From NCBI GenBank assembly GCA_016110215.1, contig JADWQD010000004.1:2914001-2978000 (forward strand): DNA of 64,000 nucleotides. Reading direction: 5' to 3'. Position 1 is the stretch's first letter. Every line of letters starts with the position of its first letter. The stretch is from Capronia americana (lineage: Eukaryota; Ascomycota; Eurotiomycetes; Chaetothyriales; Herpotrichiellaceae). Shown here in pieces: positions 42,665-53,953 of this stretch. The notes under the pieces were generated by a model. That model saw nothing but the letters and a program-made list of their open reading frames with translations. It did no database searches and had not been told where the DNA came from. The position numbers and the translations under genes are program-made.

Positions 42665-45600
42665 ATGCGTGTCTCTCGACTGATCGTCTGGGCGGCGCTG
42701 GGATGGGCTCTGCCTTTGACTGTGGACGCTGGCCCCGGAGCGCAAGTCCAGAGACGACAAGACACGACGGGGACTGGCTTTCCAGCTCTCACCTCTGACT
42801 CCCCCACTGCTCCCACAGACACTCCGGCTTCCGAGAGTGAAACGATCACATCAGCTTCGACAGCCTCAACAAGCGAGGCTCAGCATTCCGGCTCCGCAGG
42901 ATCATTCACCTCAACTGGAAATTCTACCTCGTCAAGCCCCTCCTCGACCGCCAAGCACACCTCTAGCACGACATCCATACTTCCCACCGCTTCCAGCACT
43001 GCCGCCAGCAATGCTACGTCGAGTTCCGGCAACGAAGAGTCAGATGCACTGCCAATACATCCGCGAATTACACCAGCCTTCGGCATAGGCGGAGTGTTTC
43101 TCATTATCCTAGGTGCTACGTACGCTATGATTGGAGTCAAGAGCAGATGGGTCCAGATATTCCTCTCCTGTGGGTTCCTTGCGAGTATAGCCACCACGGC
43201 GCTGGTCGACTATGTCATGAACCCACCTGTCACCGACGCTGTCCAGGGAGGCTTCTTTGTGGCGATATTCATGACCGGTGTGATCTTTGGAGGTGGAGCC
43301 TTGGTTTTCAAAGAAATCACCGAAGGCTTTGCCTGTCTGCTGGGCGGCTTTTGTTTCAGCATGTGGCTGCTCACACTGCGACCTGGTGGGCTGGTCACAA
43401 GCTCGGGAGGCAAAGGCGTTTTCATTGGGATATTCTGCATTGCTATCTGGGCGCTGTCGTGGACCCAATACACCCGGCCATATGCACTAATCGGATCGAT
43501 ATCCTTCAGCGGAGCCACGGCGTTCACATTAGGGGTTGACTGTTTTACACGGGCCGGCTTGAAGGAGTTTTGGTTTTACATCTGGGATCTGAACGATGAC
43601 CTCTTCCCCTTGAACACCAACAGTTTCCCACTGACAAGGGGAATCAAAGTCGAGATTGCAATCATTGTGATTGGCACCATCATTGGTGTGCTTTCACAAC
43701 TGAAGCTTTGGAAGGTAATCAGATCCAAGGAGCGTGAGATGGAGGTCGTCGATGAGGAAGGCTCACGCCAGAGAGAAGCCGTTGAGGCTGCTCTGGGCCG
43801 ACACTTGCAACGACAGAACGAACGGGAAAAATCCGAATGGGAGAAGCAATACGGCGACCGACTCGCAAGCAGACGCAATACCGTGCTGTGGCAGAACGCA
43901 CATCCGGAGAAGCGATACTCGACCGTGTCAGTCATTCAGCTTGACCAAGAACCGAAGCCGGGTTCTTCCGAAGGCTTGGAGATGAATGCCTATGGTCCGA
44001 GGAGGTCCGACTCGGCTTACAATTCAAAGAATAAGCGACAGAGCACGCTGACCGTGGATGTCATTGAAGAAGTGGACGAGGAGGCCGATGCTCTCACGAC
44101 CAAAGAGCGCCAGAAAGCACTACTGGCATTGGAGAGGACCAAAACTCCCTTTAGCGGAGTGGAGCGTACACGCAGCCGTGACTCTCTACCAGGGAAAGCC
44201 TCTCCTGGTGCATCGAAAGAAGCTGGCCCTGATCAAGATGCCGCTGCTCTTGACCCGTCAGGAAGACCGGCGGATTCATCAAGACTCAAGCGCCTTTCGC
44301 AGCAATCTCTTTCCCGGATATCCAAGCACCTCAGCGCCAACTACAATGGCAACTCGCAGTCGCAGGAACACCTCATTGACGTCGAACGGCCACACAGTAG
44401 AGCATCTTCGGCTGCTGCGACCGTGGACATTGATAACGAAGACCTGGATGTGCACGCGATCGACGTCGAGCTGGACAATGATATGCCGTCGCCGCCAGAG
44501 ATTGTCATCTCCCCGGTACATAACTCTGGAACAACGCTTCCGGATGGAGTAGGTCCGAACCAGGACCCTATTGAAAGACAAGGCACGCCGATCTCGAGTG
44601 TCGGTGGCAATCTAGAACAAGATCGCCTCCTAACAGATAAGATGTCCAAGATTGGCGGTGCGAGCTCGGAGGGAGCCCCTAGACCTGAGGAAAGCGACTC
44701 CCGCACCGAACAAGGCGAGCCCAGGAAGCCCCAGTCACACACATCGGAGTCGACCAGCTCGAGCGCTGATACATTGACCAAGACTGCGCTTGCTTCAGTA
44801 CCAAGCCAGCTGTCGAGCGTGGTGTTGTCATACCGGACCAACGAGTGGGCCAAGCATATCACCGTGGCTGAAGAACCGATCTACGACGAGCCCGAGACCA
44901 TTGACGGCATTGATGACGAGTTGCCCACGCATCTGGCTCCAGTTGCACAAGAGCCCGAGAAGGAAACATTCACCTCAGAACCCGCCGTCGAAGTTCCCCC
45001 GGCAGCGACTTTGCCGCCAACGGTCAAAGCGGGCGGTGCTGGAGTCGGAATCGCTTCTAAGCCAGCAGTCTCGCAACGTTCGTTCTCAGACCAAGAGCGT
45101 CGCCGAAGTGGAGTGAGGGCGCCGTCACGGTCAAACACAAGCCAATCTCTCCGGCATTCTTCCAGCAGAGGTAATCGTTCTTCACTGAACCCGGCGATAC
45201 AGAACTCCCTCGTCAGCACACCCATCGACGAGGATGCGCCAATGGAGTTCCCGAATCCCAAGAGATCCAGTCGGCGCGTGTCGGCGCCATACATGATGCC
45301 TTCGAGGAGTAACAGCGGGCCCCGGCCTCAGACTGCGTACAGCATAAGCCCATACACCAGCACGCAAGACCTCTTCGAAATGCCTCGTCCATCGACTCAG
45401 CACGGTCACAGGCCTGGTCTCTCCACAGGAACCCGAATGGATTCGCACAACTCTCACCAGCCACCCCAACGGGACGTGAGGACAGACGCTCAAAGGCGAG
45501 AATCGCTGCTAGCCGAGTGGCGGCTGGCGCAGCACCAACGGGCCGCAAGCACAGGTATCAACGGGGCAATGGCGGAGCAGGGCCGCGCTCACATGAAAGC

Positions 45601-45772
45601 CGACAAGGACAATCAGAAGCTGGTCGAGGAGCACCAGCGCAACGCGAACCAGCGAAAGCAATATGCCATGGACCAGATGATGAGGCGGCCGGACATGCAA
45701 GAGCTGCATCGCGAAGCGATGCGCAAGATGCAGGCTGGCGCCAACAAGAAGCTCCGATCCTCCAGCGAATAG
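42665..45772 (+). CDS. TMEM198/DUF4203-like membrane protein with mucin-like ectodomain and long cytosolic tail
   Basis: Single exon. I start at ATG 42665 (1035 aa) because it opens a signal peptide (RLIVWAALGWALPLTVDAG); the frame extends 45 codons further upstream. Residues about 30-135 are Ser/Thr-rich with few other residues, a mucin-like glycosylated stalk. Then come seven to eight membrane helices of the TM198-like type: ITPAFGIGGVFLIILGATYA, IFLSCGFLASIATTALVDYV, GGFFVAIFMTGVIFGGGALV, GFACLLGGFCFSMWLLTLRP and IKVEIAIIVIGTIIGVLSQL. The remaining ~640 residues are charged and disordered, with a Glu/Arg-rich segment (AALGRHLQRQNEREKSEWEK) after the last helix and a coiled, basic C-terminus. 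In animals TMEM198 is linked to Wnt signalling; in fungi the role is unknown. A cell-surface sensor is conceivable. Confidence 0.85.
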   Translation: MRVSRLIVWAALGWALPLTVDAGPGAQVQRRQDTTGTGFPALTSDSPTAPTDTPASESETITSASTASTSEAQHSGSAGSFTSTGNSTSSSPSSTAKHTSSTTSILPTASSTAASNATSSSGNEESDALPIHPRITPAFGIGGVFLIILGATYAMIGVKSRWVQIFLSCGFLASIATTALVDYVMNPPVTDAVQGGFFVAIFMTGVIFGGGALVFKEITEGFACLLGGFCFSMWLLTLRPGGLVTSSGGKGVFIGIFCIAIWALSWTQYTRPYALIGSISFSGATAFTLGVDCFTRAGLKEFWFYIWDLNDDLFPLNTNSFPLTRGIKVEIAIIVIGTIIGVLSQLKLWKVIRSKEREMEVVDEEGSRQREAVEAALGRHLQRQNEREKSEWEKQYGDRLASRRNTVLWQNAHPEKRYSTVSVIQLDQEPKPGSSEGLEMNAYGPRRSDSAYNSKNKRQSTLTVDVIEEVDEEADALTTKERQKALLALERTKTPFSGVERTRSRDSLPGKASPGASKEAGPDQDAAALDPSGRPADSSRLKRLSQQSLSRISKHLSANYNGNSQSQEHLIDVERPHSRASSAAATVDIDNEDLDVHAIDVELDNDMPSPPEIVISPVHNSGTTLPDGVGPNQDPIERQGTPISSVGGNLEQDRLLTDKMSKIGGASSEGAPRPEESDSRTEQGEPRKPQSHTSESTSSSADTLTKTALASVPSQLSSVVLSYRTNEWAKHITVAEEPIYDEPETIDGIDDELPTHLAPVAQEPEKETFTSEPAVEVPPAATLPPTVKAGGAGVGIASKPAVSQRSFSDQERRRSGVRAPSRSNTSQSLRHSSSRGNRSSLNPAIQNSLVSTPIDEDAPMEFPNPKRSSRRVSAPYMMPSRSNSGPRPQTAYSISPYTSTQDLFEMPRPSTQHGHRPGLSTGTRMDSHNSHQPPQRDVRTDAQRRESLLAEWRLAQHQRAASTGINGAMAEQGRAHMKADKDNQKLVEEHQRNANQRKQYAMDQMMRRPDMQELHREAMRKMQAGANKKLRSSSE

Positions 45773-47401
45773 TCGAGTGGAGGACAGAGGAGTCGACGCT
45801 CTCTGCTTCTACATACTTTATTTTTTTGGGTCTCTTGGCACACCCATAGCATATGACGGAGTTGGGTTTTGGTCTGAGCGACACATGAGCGGGAACCGAC
45901 AAAAGGCGACCACGGCACAAATGGGAGGCAGGCATAACATAGGAGGCTATTCGGTCTTTTTTCTCGACAAAAAGCAGGGGACGAAGGAGGAGGGAGCCAT
46001 CACCCCCTAAACAGCAAAGGAAGTTATGCGAACATAGAGATGATACCCCGACTGGATATACACGACACAGCAGCTTAATGGATATATTTCTAATACGTAT
46101 CGACGGTGACATGCACCAAGCGGCACCGCTGAAGCCTACAGTGTAAAGCAATCTGCAGGGAACAAGAGACGGTAGACACGGATCCGCAGTGGTGCGTCGC
46201 TGAGCCGTGATCTGCGTAAGGCTGCCTGCGCTGCCCGCTGCTCTGTTCTTTGTTTGCAGAGACTGTGGGAATGCCTCGATAGGTTTGATTGCGTGCCATT
46301 TTGCTTATAAGATTCGAGACTTTTTGTCATTCATCAAACTCTACAGTACCGAGTACAACGACAACACTAATGCCAGTCCCTGATAACGTCTTATCGCGGG
46401 TCAGCGGCCTCTGTCGTTCCAGGGCCGAGGCGAGGTCCAGCCCCATCTTTTCCTAGTAGCTTACCTCGTCCTTACTCTGCATGAGGTCAAGCTTACCCAA
46501 CTGCACGGTTCGGCGACGCGGCCCTGACGCTTGACCAGATTTCACCGTCTGCTTGTCGACACTGTCATCTCCCACTCCCGCACTTGAATTTTCGGAGTGG
46601 AACTCGGCAGGTGGAGGAAGCAAGCATCAGACCGAGAGAGTAGAGACGACGATCTTTGATCCGTTCAAGAGCCGGAAAGTGACAATACTACTAAAGGTTT
46701 TTTCGGCATTGCGCGTCCGCAAGTCACGACCCTTGTCTCCTTCTCTCCTCTTCCTTCTCCAATGCAACCCGACCAAAACTCTCAAGGTTGGCCCTGGGGC
46801 TTGATGGCGCCCGCTAGCCCTTGAACGCTCCGTGTCCCTTCCCCCCTACCCACGTCGGGGCCCTCCTAGGGTGGTTGATATGAAGATCGTCTGGCTTGTA
46901 CAGTAGTGAACGAGTTTCTTTTTTGCCTGCCCTCGGTTCACTCAACTCCCTTCGCCAAAAGAGAACCCGCCTTTTCCCACGGCACGATTCGCCATCGATT
47001 TGACAGTCAGAGTTCGAGCGGCACGACGGGGGCCTCGCTTGTATCCGTCACTTTTGTTCTCCCGGTCAAGTTGCTTGGGCGTTATCCTTATCCTTATCAC
47101 GCCCCCGCCCAAATGTCCCTGGAAGCCGCATGATATCTCTCTCTGGCGTGGTGAAGCTGCGCTGCTGCTCCCCTGGCAAACAAACGCCTGATCGCACTCG
47201 AACGACCTGACGACTTGACCTCGACCTCGACCTCACACCATCCTCGCATCATGAGGAATCCCTCGATAGACCTGACCAATCCTCTCGAACCAGTCTCGCG
47301 GTACTACTACTCTTCAGTCTGCCCGTAACGGAGCGAGTCCAGTCGACGTCATCGCAAAAATCCCACACCGGCCCACCGCCTCACAAGCCAACAGCAACAA
47401 C
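45773..47401. other. Intergenic region, no gene seen
   Basis: 1.6 kb between two genes in the same orientation. Pyrimidine-rich leader-like sequence precedes 47402. Small frames only; a GTACCGAGTAC motif occurs at about 46346. Confidence 0.5.
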
Positions 47402-48723
47402 ATGGGCGCCCCGTTCGTGGTGGAATCATGGATCTGGTACTCGGTGACCGTGTGCATGGTCATTGCTCGCGTGTACGATGCCTATATCCCCCAGACGAGA
47501 AAATATCCGCGAGGGCTAACAAACTCGACACAGCGCGGTGCGACTGATGCATTTCAAGTCCGTGCTGCGACTGCAGACGGAGGACTATGTAATGGTGTTT
47601 CTGACCGTCGGTCTCCTCGATGTGCCCCCTCATGCCTTGCCGCGTGCTAACAACACCCAAGTGCCTGTACACGATCCTCATCGCTTTCCTCAATATCGAC
47701 CTGAATGTCTCGACGAACCTGATCGACCCAGCGCACCCAGTCACCCTCACCCCCGACGAAATTTCGCAACGCACATGGGGCGCCAAGACAGTTCTGCTCG
47801 TTGAGCAATGCATGTGCGCAGTGCAATGGGGCACGAAATGCTGCCTGCTGCTCCTCTACTGGCGCCTGACCCAGAACCTGAGACAAGCGCTCGTGGTCAA
47901 GGTTGCCGCAGCATATGTGGTGGTGACATATGTTATCATGGAGATATTCTACTTCGGCGTCTGGTGTCGACCGTTCCACGACTACTGGCAGACCCCGACC
48001 AACAATGTGCAATGTACGACTGCGCTGCACCATCTCATCATGAATCTCGTCTTCAATCTTACTAGCGACATCCTGATCATGTCGATCCCTCTGCCGCTGC
48101 TCGTCAGGGCGCACTTGCCACTCAAGAAGAAAGCCCTGCTCGTCTTCCCGTTCAGCCTGGGTCTCTTCACCATGCTGTGCGCCATCCTGAGCAAACGACT
48201 GAGCTTTACTCACCCGTACAGCGCTGAATGGGTCTACTGGTACTGCAGAGAAGCGAGCACGGCGATGATTGTGGCAAACATGCCCTACAGCTGGGCACTG
48301 ATACGAAAAATCTTCAAGCTCCGGTCATTCTTTGGCGACTCGACTACAGGGCACATCCAGGCAGGACAACCGAGGGAACTTACTGGCCACAGTCTCGGAG
48401 TCCTGCATTTGGACAGCCAGCCCCGGTCGCGCCAAGTGAGTCATTCCGATGCCGAACACGGGAAACTCTCGTGGCAGAGACTCAAGCTTCACACCTCAAG
48501 GGAGGACACGCCGAAGTCCTGGGTCGACAGAAACGAGTTCGGCAAGGACAAGGAAATCAACGTGGAGGCGACCCCGGCATCGAGCAGTACCAGTAGTGCT
48601 GGCTCTGTTCGAAAACCACCCCCCACAGCTAGGACGGATTGGACCTTGGACCGTCTGTACCCGTTGGACGACGAACAACTGACAGCCCCAGACCCCATGC
48701 AGCGACGGTATGAAGGGGTCTGA
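47402..48723 (+). CDS. Fungal rhodopsin-domain (PF20684-type) seven-helix membrane protein
   Basis: Three exons, 47402-47472, 47534-47606 and 47662-48723, give 401 aa. The fused N-terminus reads WIWYSVTVCMVIARVAVRLM then LQTEDYVMVFLT-CLYTILIAFLNID across two short introns. Later family signatures are LVEQCMCAVQWGTKCCLLLLYWRLT, FGVWCRPFHDYW, a CTTALHHLIMNLVFNLTSDI helix, PLPLLVRAHLPLKKKALLVF, and the YWYCREASTAMIVANMPYSW block typical of this fungal family. The ~110-residue tail is polar. Despite the domain name there is no evidence for retinal binding; the retinal lysine motif is not seen. These integral membrane proteins are expanded in Pezizomycotina and mostly uncharacterised. The second donor (GTCGGT) is weak but gives the conserved helix spacing. 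Confidence 0.85.
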
Positions 48724-48963
48724 GCGATTTCCAGCGGCCATCATTTCGCGAGTCATTTGGAGGGCTTGGCGGAGCTAGACCTAAACGAGCTAGCTCGGGG
48801 CTGAGCGACGAAGAACATGACGCAGCCGGATTTTCTGGCTTTGTCAGTCAGACTTTCGGTCCTGAGTCACTCACAAAGCAAGTCCAGCAAACAAAAAGAC
48901 CAACTCCTCGTCGTTCGTTTGAACCAAGGTAAGCACCACTCTCACAATCACTTTGGCCAAACT

Positions 48964-49944
48964 ATGGCTGACTGGGGTCAATCGCAGCCGAATCTACGGC
49001 GCCACGCTCGACCTACCTCACATTTGCAGTCACACTCGTACAATCAGTACCACGACCCCCGGCAGGATCTCTTCTGGCCAGAGCCTGTTGAGCAATTAGC
49101 TGTCGAAGCCGCTCCTCAAGTCGACCCCGAGTCGCACCCTCAATCGGATCAACCCCCGACGCCTCCGAGAAAAGATGTGGTCAGGAGACGGCCGGTCAAG
49201 CCGATAACAACTCCCAACCCACCTCCGCCGATCGATACAGGCGACAAGCCCATTCTCTCACCTATCATTCCATCTCCACTGCGAATCCGACGACTCAAAA
49301 TACCCTCTCCGCAACCGCCCCCTATTGCAATGCGATCGGTGCGCCTCCTGATTGCCTCGCTGGGCAACCCTCCGCCATACCATTCCACGCGCCATTCCGT
49401 AGGGCACATCGTGCTGAAACACCTTGCGAGTCGCTTAAGCCTCCCGCCACTTACGAAGTCGAAGCTTCTCGGCTCTGGTCTAGTCAGCTCCGGTGCCGAT
49501 GTCGGCCTACCGCAATATACGCTCTGGCAGAGTGCGAGCATGATGAACATCTCCGGTCAAGGGACCCTAAAAGCGTGGAAAGCATTCACAAACCTGCATC
49601 CTGCGTCGGAAGACGTGGTCACTGCATTAGTTGTCCTCCATGACGAACTGGAATCCTCTCTCGGTGCGATCAAACTGCGACGCGGCGAGTCGTCGCCGAA
49701 GGGCCATAACGGGATCAAATCCGTACAATCATCGCTCAAGTCTGCCGGTCTCTTGTCCAGCATGGGTGAGAGGTTCATCAAGATCGGAGTTGGTATTGGT
49801 AGACCTGTGTCCCGGGAGAAGGATGATGTTAGTGCCTGGGTTCTGGGGCAGTTGACGGGTGCAGAGAAGGGCAAGATCGAGGCCACGACCGAGAGTTTGG
49901 GCGCAGTGCTGAAGAGTGAGATTGCCAAACTGGAGAGGTCATAA
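48964..49944 (+). CDS. Peptidyl-tRNA hydrolase (Pth1/PTH family)
   Basis: Frame of 326 aa from ATG 48964; the catalytic domain begins near M123 at 49330 (MRSVRLLIASLGNPPPYHST). The enzyme releases tRNA from prematurely terminated peptidyl-tRNA. Catalytic and binding residues are visible: SLGNP, H144 in STRHSVGH, MNISGQG, D227 in VLHDELE and the KGHNGIKSVQSSL loop. The 122-residue leader is Pro-, His- and Gln-rich and unlike other Pth proteins. The frame is open even further up to an ATG at 48817. A GTAAGC...TCGCAG intron-like segment at 48929-48987 would put part of the leader in a 5' UTR, leaving either 49330 or another start. The domain call is firm, the start is not. Confidence 0.85.
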   Translation: MADWGQSQPNLRRHARPTSHLQSHSYNQYHDPRQDLFWPEPVEQLAVEAAPQVDPESHPQSDQPPTPPRKDVVRRRPVKPITTPNPPPPIDTGDKPILSPIIPSPLRIRRLKIPSPQPPPIAMRSVRLLIASLGNPPPYHSTRHSVGHIVLKHLASRLSLPPLTKSKLLGSGLVSSGADVGLPQYTLWQSASMMNISGQGTLKAWKAFTNLHPASEDVVTALVVLHDELESSLGAIKLRRGESSPKGHNGIKSVQSSLKSAGLLSSMGERFIKIGVGIGRPVSREKDDVSAWVLGQLTGAEKGKIEATTESLGAVLKSEIAKLERS

Positions 49945-52900
49945 GGAATGTGATGCTCAGGGTAGGTTTGGAGGAGCAATAACCGCACATGACTGATATG
50001 AGGAAGTGCGTTCTGCGTCGTCAGGGTGCGGCTGCTTATTGTATAGGACAAAGAGATGCAGTCGTGGGTTGTGATATTCCCCGAGCGGTCGGTTGGTTTT
50101 GGCGGCATTGGCTGGGCTATCCCTGGCTGGGTTTGACTGGTCTGTCTGGCTGGGTTTGGCTGGCCTTGATATTTTGCTTCACGATACCCCATATAGCATG
50201 GCGAGGCGTTTTATGACACGGACGTGATTGTGGATGTAGAAAGGAAAATACTAGCAGAAGAAGACATCAAAATCCGTCCATCGACTTTGTACAGATAAAC
50301 CGTGAACAAGGGACTAGCAACGTCCCATCGATAGAGTTTCCATCTCCTCGACTCCTCAGCATGTCAGCTCAGACACCCAACCCAGGGTGAATAAGGTTCT
50401 CATGAGTTTCCTCTCCCTTCCCTTCACCGTCTTAGATCTTAGACACACGTTCATCATGGTGCCTAATCATCCCCCTACTCTACTCTACTCTTACACGTGT
50501 CTTGTCTTGTCTTGTCTGCCGGTCTGGGTGTGTGAGTTGGGAGAGTTAACAGCCGGTCTGCCTGTGTCTTTATATCAACACTGTCCTCGGTACTGACTGT
50601 CGACACGACGACGACCCCGGAGTGTAAACTTGGAACTCGTAATTTGGAACTTGTAACTTGTGACCTGTACTGGAATTCGTAACAGGCTACTATCGGAATA
50701 ATATGTATATACCTCGTACTCGGTACATGCGACCAATATCGTGAATGTCAACTTCAAGCGATATCTACCTAGGATAACTAAACCAATTTAGAAACGCGAT
50801 GCCGGTGCTGGTGCTGGTACTGGATCACGCACGCACGCACACACTACCAGTAGCAGGGCGAACGAGAAATTCAGTACCTATCAGCTCTTCCCATACATAG
50901 GTATGTACCTAACCTACCATGTCCCCCCTCGTACAGCTCTCATTCTCATCCTCATCCTCGTCCTCGTCCTAGTCCTCATCGTTGCCCATACATACGTACA
51001 ACAACAAAACATAATAACATAATATACATACATACTAGTAGCAGACTGGTCCGACCGCCGGTTTCAATGGGATGGAATAGGATAGAATGAAATAGAATGA
51101 AAATGTATTGTTTGCAGCCCTTTACAACTGCGACGCCTCGTCCTCGTCCTTGTCCTCGGCATTGTTGTAGTAATCATAACTGTACAAGCACACAATTGTG
51201 TACGTATATGCAGTGCTCCACACCTCGCAAGGTGAGGCTGAGGCTGAAAATAAGAAAAGTCGGGGGTGTGGCCCACGGTGGCGAAACGGGGCTGGGCTGG
51301 CGGGCTGGCTGGCGTTGGCTCCTTCGTTCATTCATCCATCCATTCGTTACTCATGCAATGCACGCACGCACGAACTCAATGTCATATTCAAGGCTACGAA
51401 TACTTCGTTCGCTCCGACCAGCTCGGCCTCGCCGTCCTGCGCGGGTGGTGCTCGATGGGTGAAATTCCCCTGGACTGGAGTCGCATTCACATTCACATTC
51501 ACACACACATTCAGATTCAGATTCCCATGACGGAGTACTTATACGGAGCACTTATACGGAACTACATACTAATCTGTGCGTCTTGTCATCAAGCCGTCCC
51601 GCTCAGCTAGCCTTTGCCTCCTGTTGGGGGCCGAGACATCCAAAGGACTCGCAGACCCGTCCGTCAGTTCGTTTGAAAGACCAAGTCCCTGCCAGCAGCA
51701 GCGACTAGCATGCTTTCTTTGAGGGAATAACGTCACATCACATGTAAGATTCAGCCAGCCAAAAGGGAAGTAGTGAAACTTCGATTGCAATTCCATGCGG
51801 ACAGTTTAAGTACAGTTTTGTTGCTGTTCATGCAGTCACCATATAGCGCCTTCAGTTCTGGTTCTGGTTCGCCGGTGTCGTGAAACCGTGGGAGAAATGA
51901 AAAAGGATTGGGTCCCCGTGCTTGCTTGTGCTGAGTTCAGGGCCGCACGTCGAAGGGTGCGGTGTCACTGCTCCAACGCCCCGGACAAGCTAAGTGCTTG
52001 CTTTGGTGTGGGTTGTCCCATGGCGCTCGCTCGTGGTGATGCACGCTCGCATCGATGCGTTGGCATTGCGTTTGCCGGAGCTCGGATGCCGAACGAGCCA
52101 AAAGTGTACGGCGTGGCAATGGGGCCTGATTTGAATGGACATGCGGTGTCAGATGGAAAACGGTGCTCAGCTGAAAAAGAGAAATGGATTTTGCGTTCGG
52201 ATATTCTAGCCAGGCGGTGATCTTGTCTGACGTGATCGATCACCAGCTGTAGCCGGCGATGGATGAATGGTCGTCTTTGGGGGTTGCTCGGGATTGTGGG
52301 CATGACGTCTTCTGCTTCTCATATCCATCCAAGCTCATTCTCGTGCTCGGCTTTGCTGACCTGTGGCCTCTATTGCTGCAGCAAGGGGTCAGTGGCGTGT
52401 GAATGTTGGCTTGTGGCAGCGTGGGTATGAGTGCTGCGTCAAGGTTGGCATCATCCGGTCAGGTGTTCTCTGGTTGACGTCTTTCGTCTTCTTGGGACTT
52501 GGTCTCTGGGGCCCCATGGGCTTGAGGATTCCAGCAACGTCGTAATGGCCTCGACCCATGATGTTGGTTGGTGCTTCGACTGTCGGGTATGATAGCGGCA
52601 ACGTCGTACTGGAGTGATCTCTGGTCAGGAGGTAGGAAATGGAAGACGTGGGAGACTGAGATTTTGGGGCATTGGGCATAAAGGCCCTTTATATGCAGGT
52701 CCCAACGGTAGCGGTGACACCCATCAGGAAGCTGGGGGTATACAAAAGTGTATGTCCCTAGTGAAAGCATGTAAACGGATCCAGTCAGGCACCGAGTACG
52801 TTCAACCCTTGCCAGGAAACGTAGTCGACCCAAAATGGATTTTGTCTAGGCAGATCATTCTTCTGTGCTGCTGCTGTGCGTCAGCTGTCAAAGATGCGGT

Positions 52901-53953
52901 GACTGTGTGGCGTTTCGGTCCCGTCCACCAGCCAACGGTCAGAGCGAGGATGAGTGCTGTGCGAGGCACGCCCGGCGTGTCCTTAGGCTGCTTTGTCCTG
53001 CATGCAAGGCCTACTCACGGCATCCACTGCCACAGGCACTGAACCGAAAACTCGGTGTCGCCTTGGGGATGGTGTGGTTGACCAGCTTCCAAGACGGCAC
53101 ACTGTCACGCAGCTCACCTTTGCACCGCTTGTACGCCCAACCCCCACCGCTCGCAAGGAAACCGATCTCTCGAAGACTTCGGGCGGATGGTGGGCATCGG
53201 TGTCGCTCACAACATGTTTGCTTACAGGCCGTTTGTCTGTGGGAGGAGAGGGAAATGAAACCGGGTGAATGAGGTCCAAAGGGGCGGTGAGGAGGCTGAC
53301 ATTGCGCATTGGACTCGCCGCAGCAAGCTGGGGCCGCATGCACGATTCCTTTTCCCACGCGCTGGTCTGCAGACTGCAGCTAATCTAGGATTCTCTCAAC
53401 GGACATTCGCGATTGGCGCCACCAACTAGCTACCTCGCTTGGGCGTGAGTTGCGCCATCTTCCGGCCAGGCCTTGGGACGAGTACTATACACGAGTTGAT
53501 CATTCATGAAGGGTGTGGGGTATGAGTCGGTGACGAGCAGCACCACTTAGGGAGAAAATTGACGGCGACATCAGCTGGAAGCAGTGAACAGCACCGGACC
53601 TTCTTTCTTCCCGGCGTTTCTGCACTGAGCCAGGGAAGTCACCGTGGGCAATTTTGGCCAAGGATGCTACGATACAGGAGTCGGCGCGGAGGCAGTAAAA
53701 ACATAATGACAGCGACATCTCCGCAGACACATGTGGGAAAGATCGCCTGGAGTCTAGTCCTTTCTCTGCCATTGAAACCTTCTCGAATGTATCCAAAATC
53801 ATGGGACATACCGCGGCTCCGGCCTTCTGCAGTAGGGCGACTCCCCATTCGATGCACAGTCCACTTCTCAAGGGCTTGACTGTTCGGACTCGGAGTGTTA
53901 CAGGGCCCCTCGGTGAGAGATCGACAGGCAGAGACTCATAACTCCCGTGGGCC
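49945..53953. other. 4-kb gene-poor stretch between convergent genes, rich in simple repeats
   Basis: The two flanking genes converge, so no long promoter is needed here. The longest frames on either strand are about 140 codons, start arbitrarily and show no domain. It is rich in low-complexity sequence: ctggctggg-type units (50100-50165), tcctcgtcc-type units (50940-50975 and again near 51140), ACGC units (50826, 51361), cattca/cagatt units (51484-51523) and a 13-nt tandem (51530-51561). No tRNA, transposase or LTR pair was recognised. It may hold non-coding RNA or a decayed element. Confidence 0.5.
51484..51561. repeat. Compound simple repeat and 13-nt tandem
   Basis: Runs of cattca and cagatt hexamers at 51484-51523 are followed by about 2.4 copies of a 13-nt unit (acggagtacttat / acggagcacttat) at 51530-51561. 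Confidence 0.7.

Noticed and set aside
47402..48723. Light-sensing opsin
   Set aside because: Matches the fungal rhodopsin-domain family with a CREAS...MPYSW block, not microbial opsins; no retinal-binding lysine motif.
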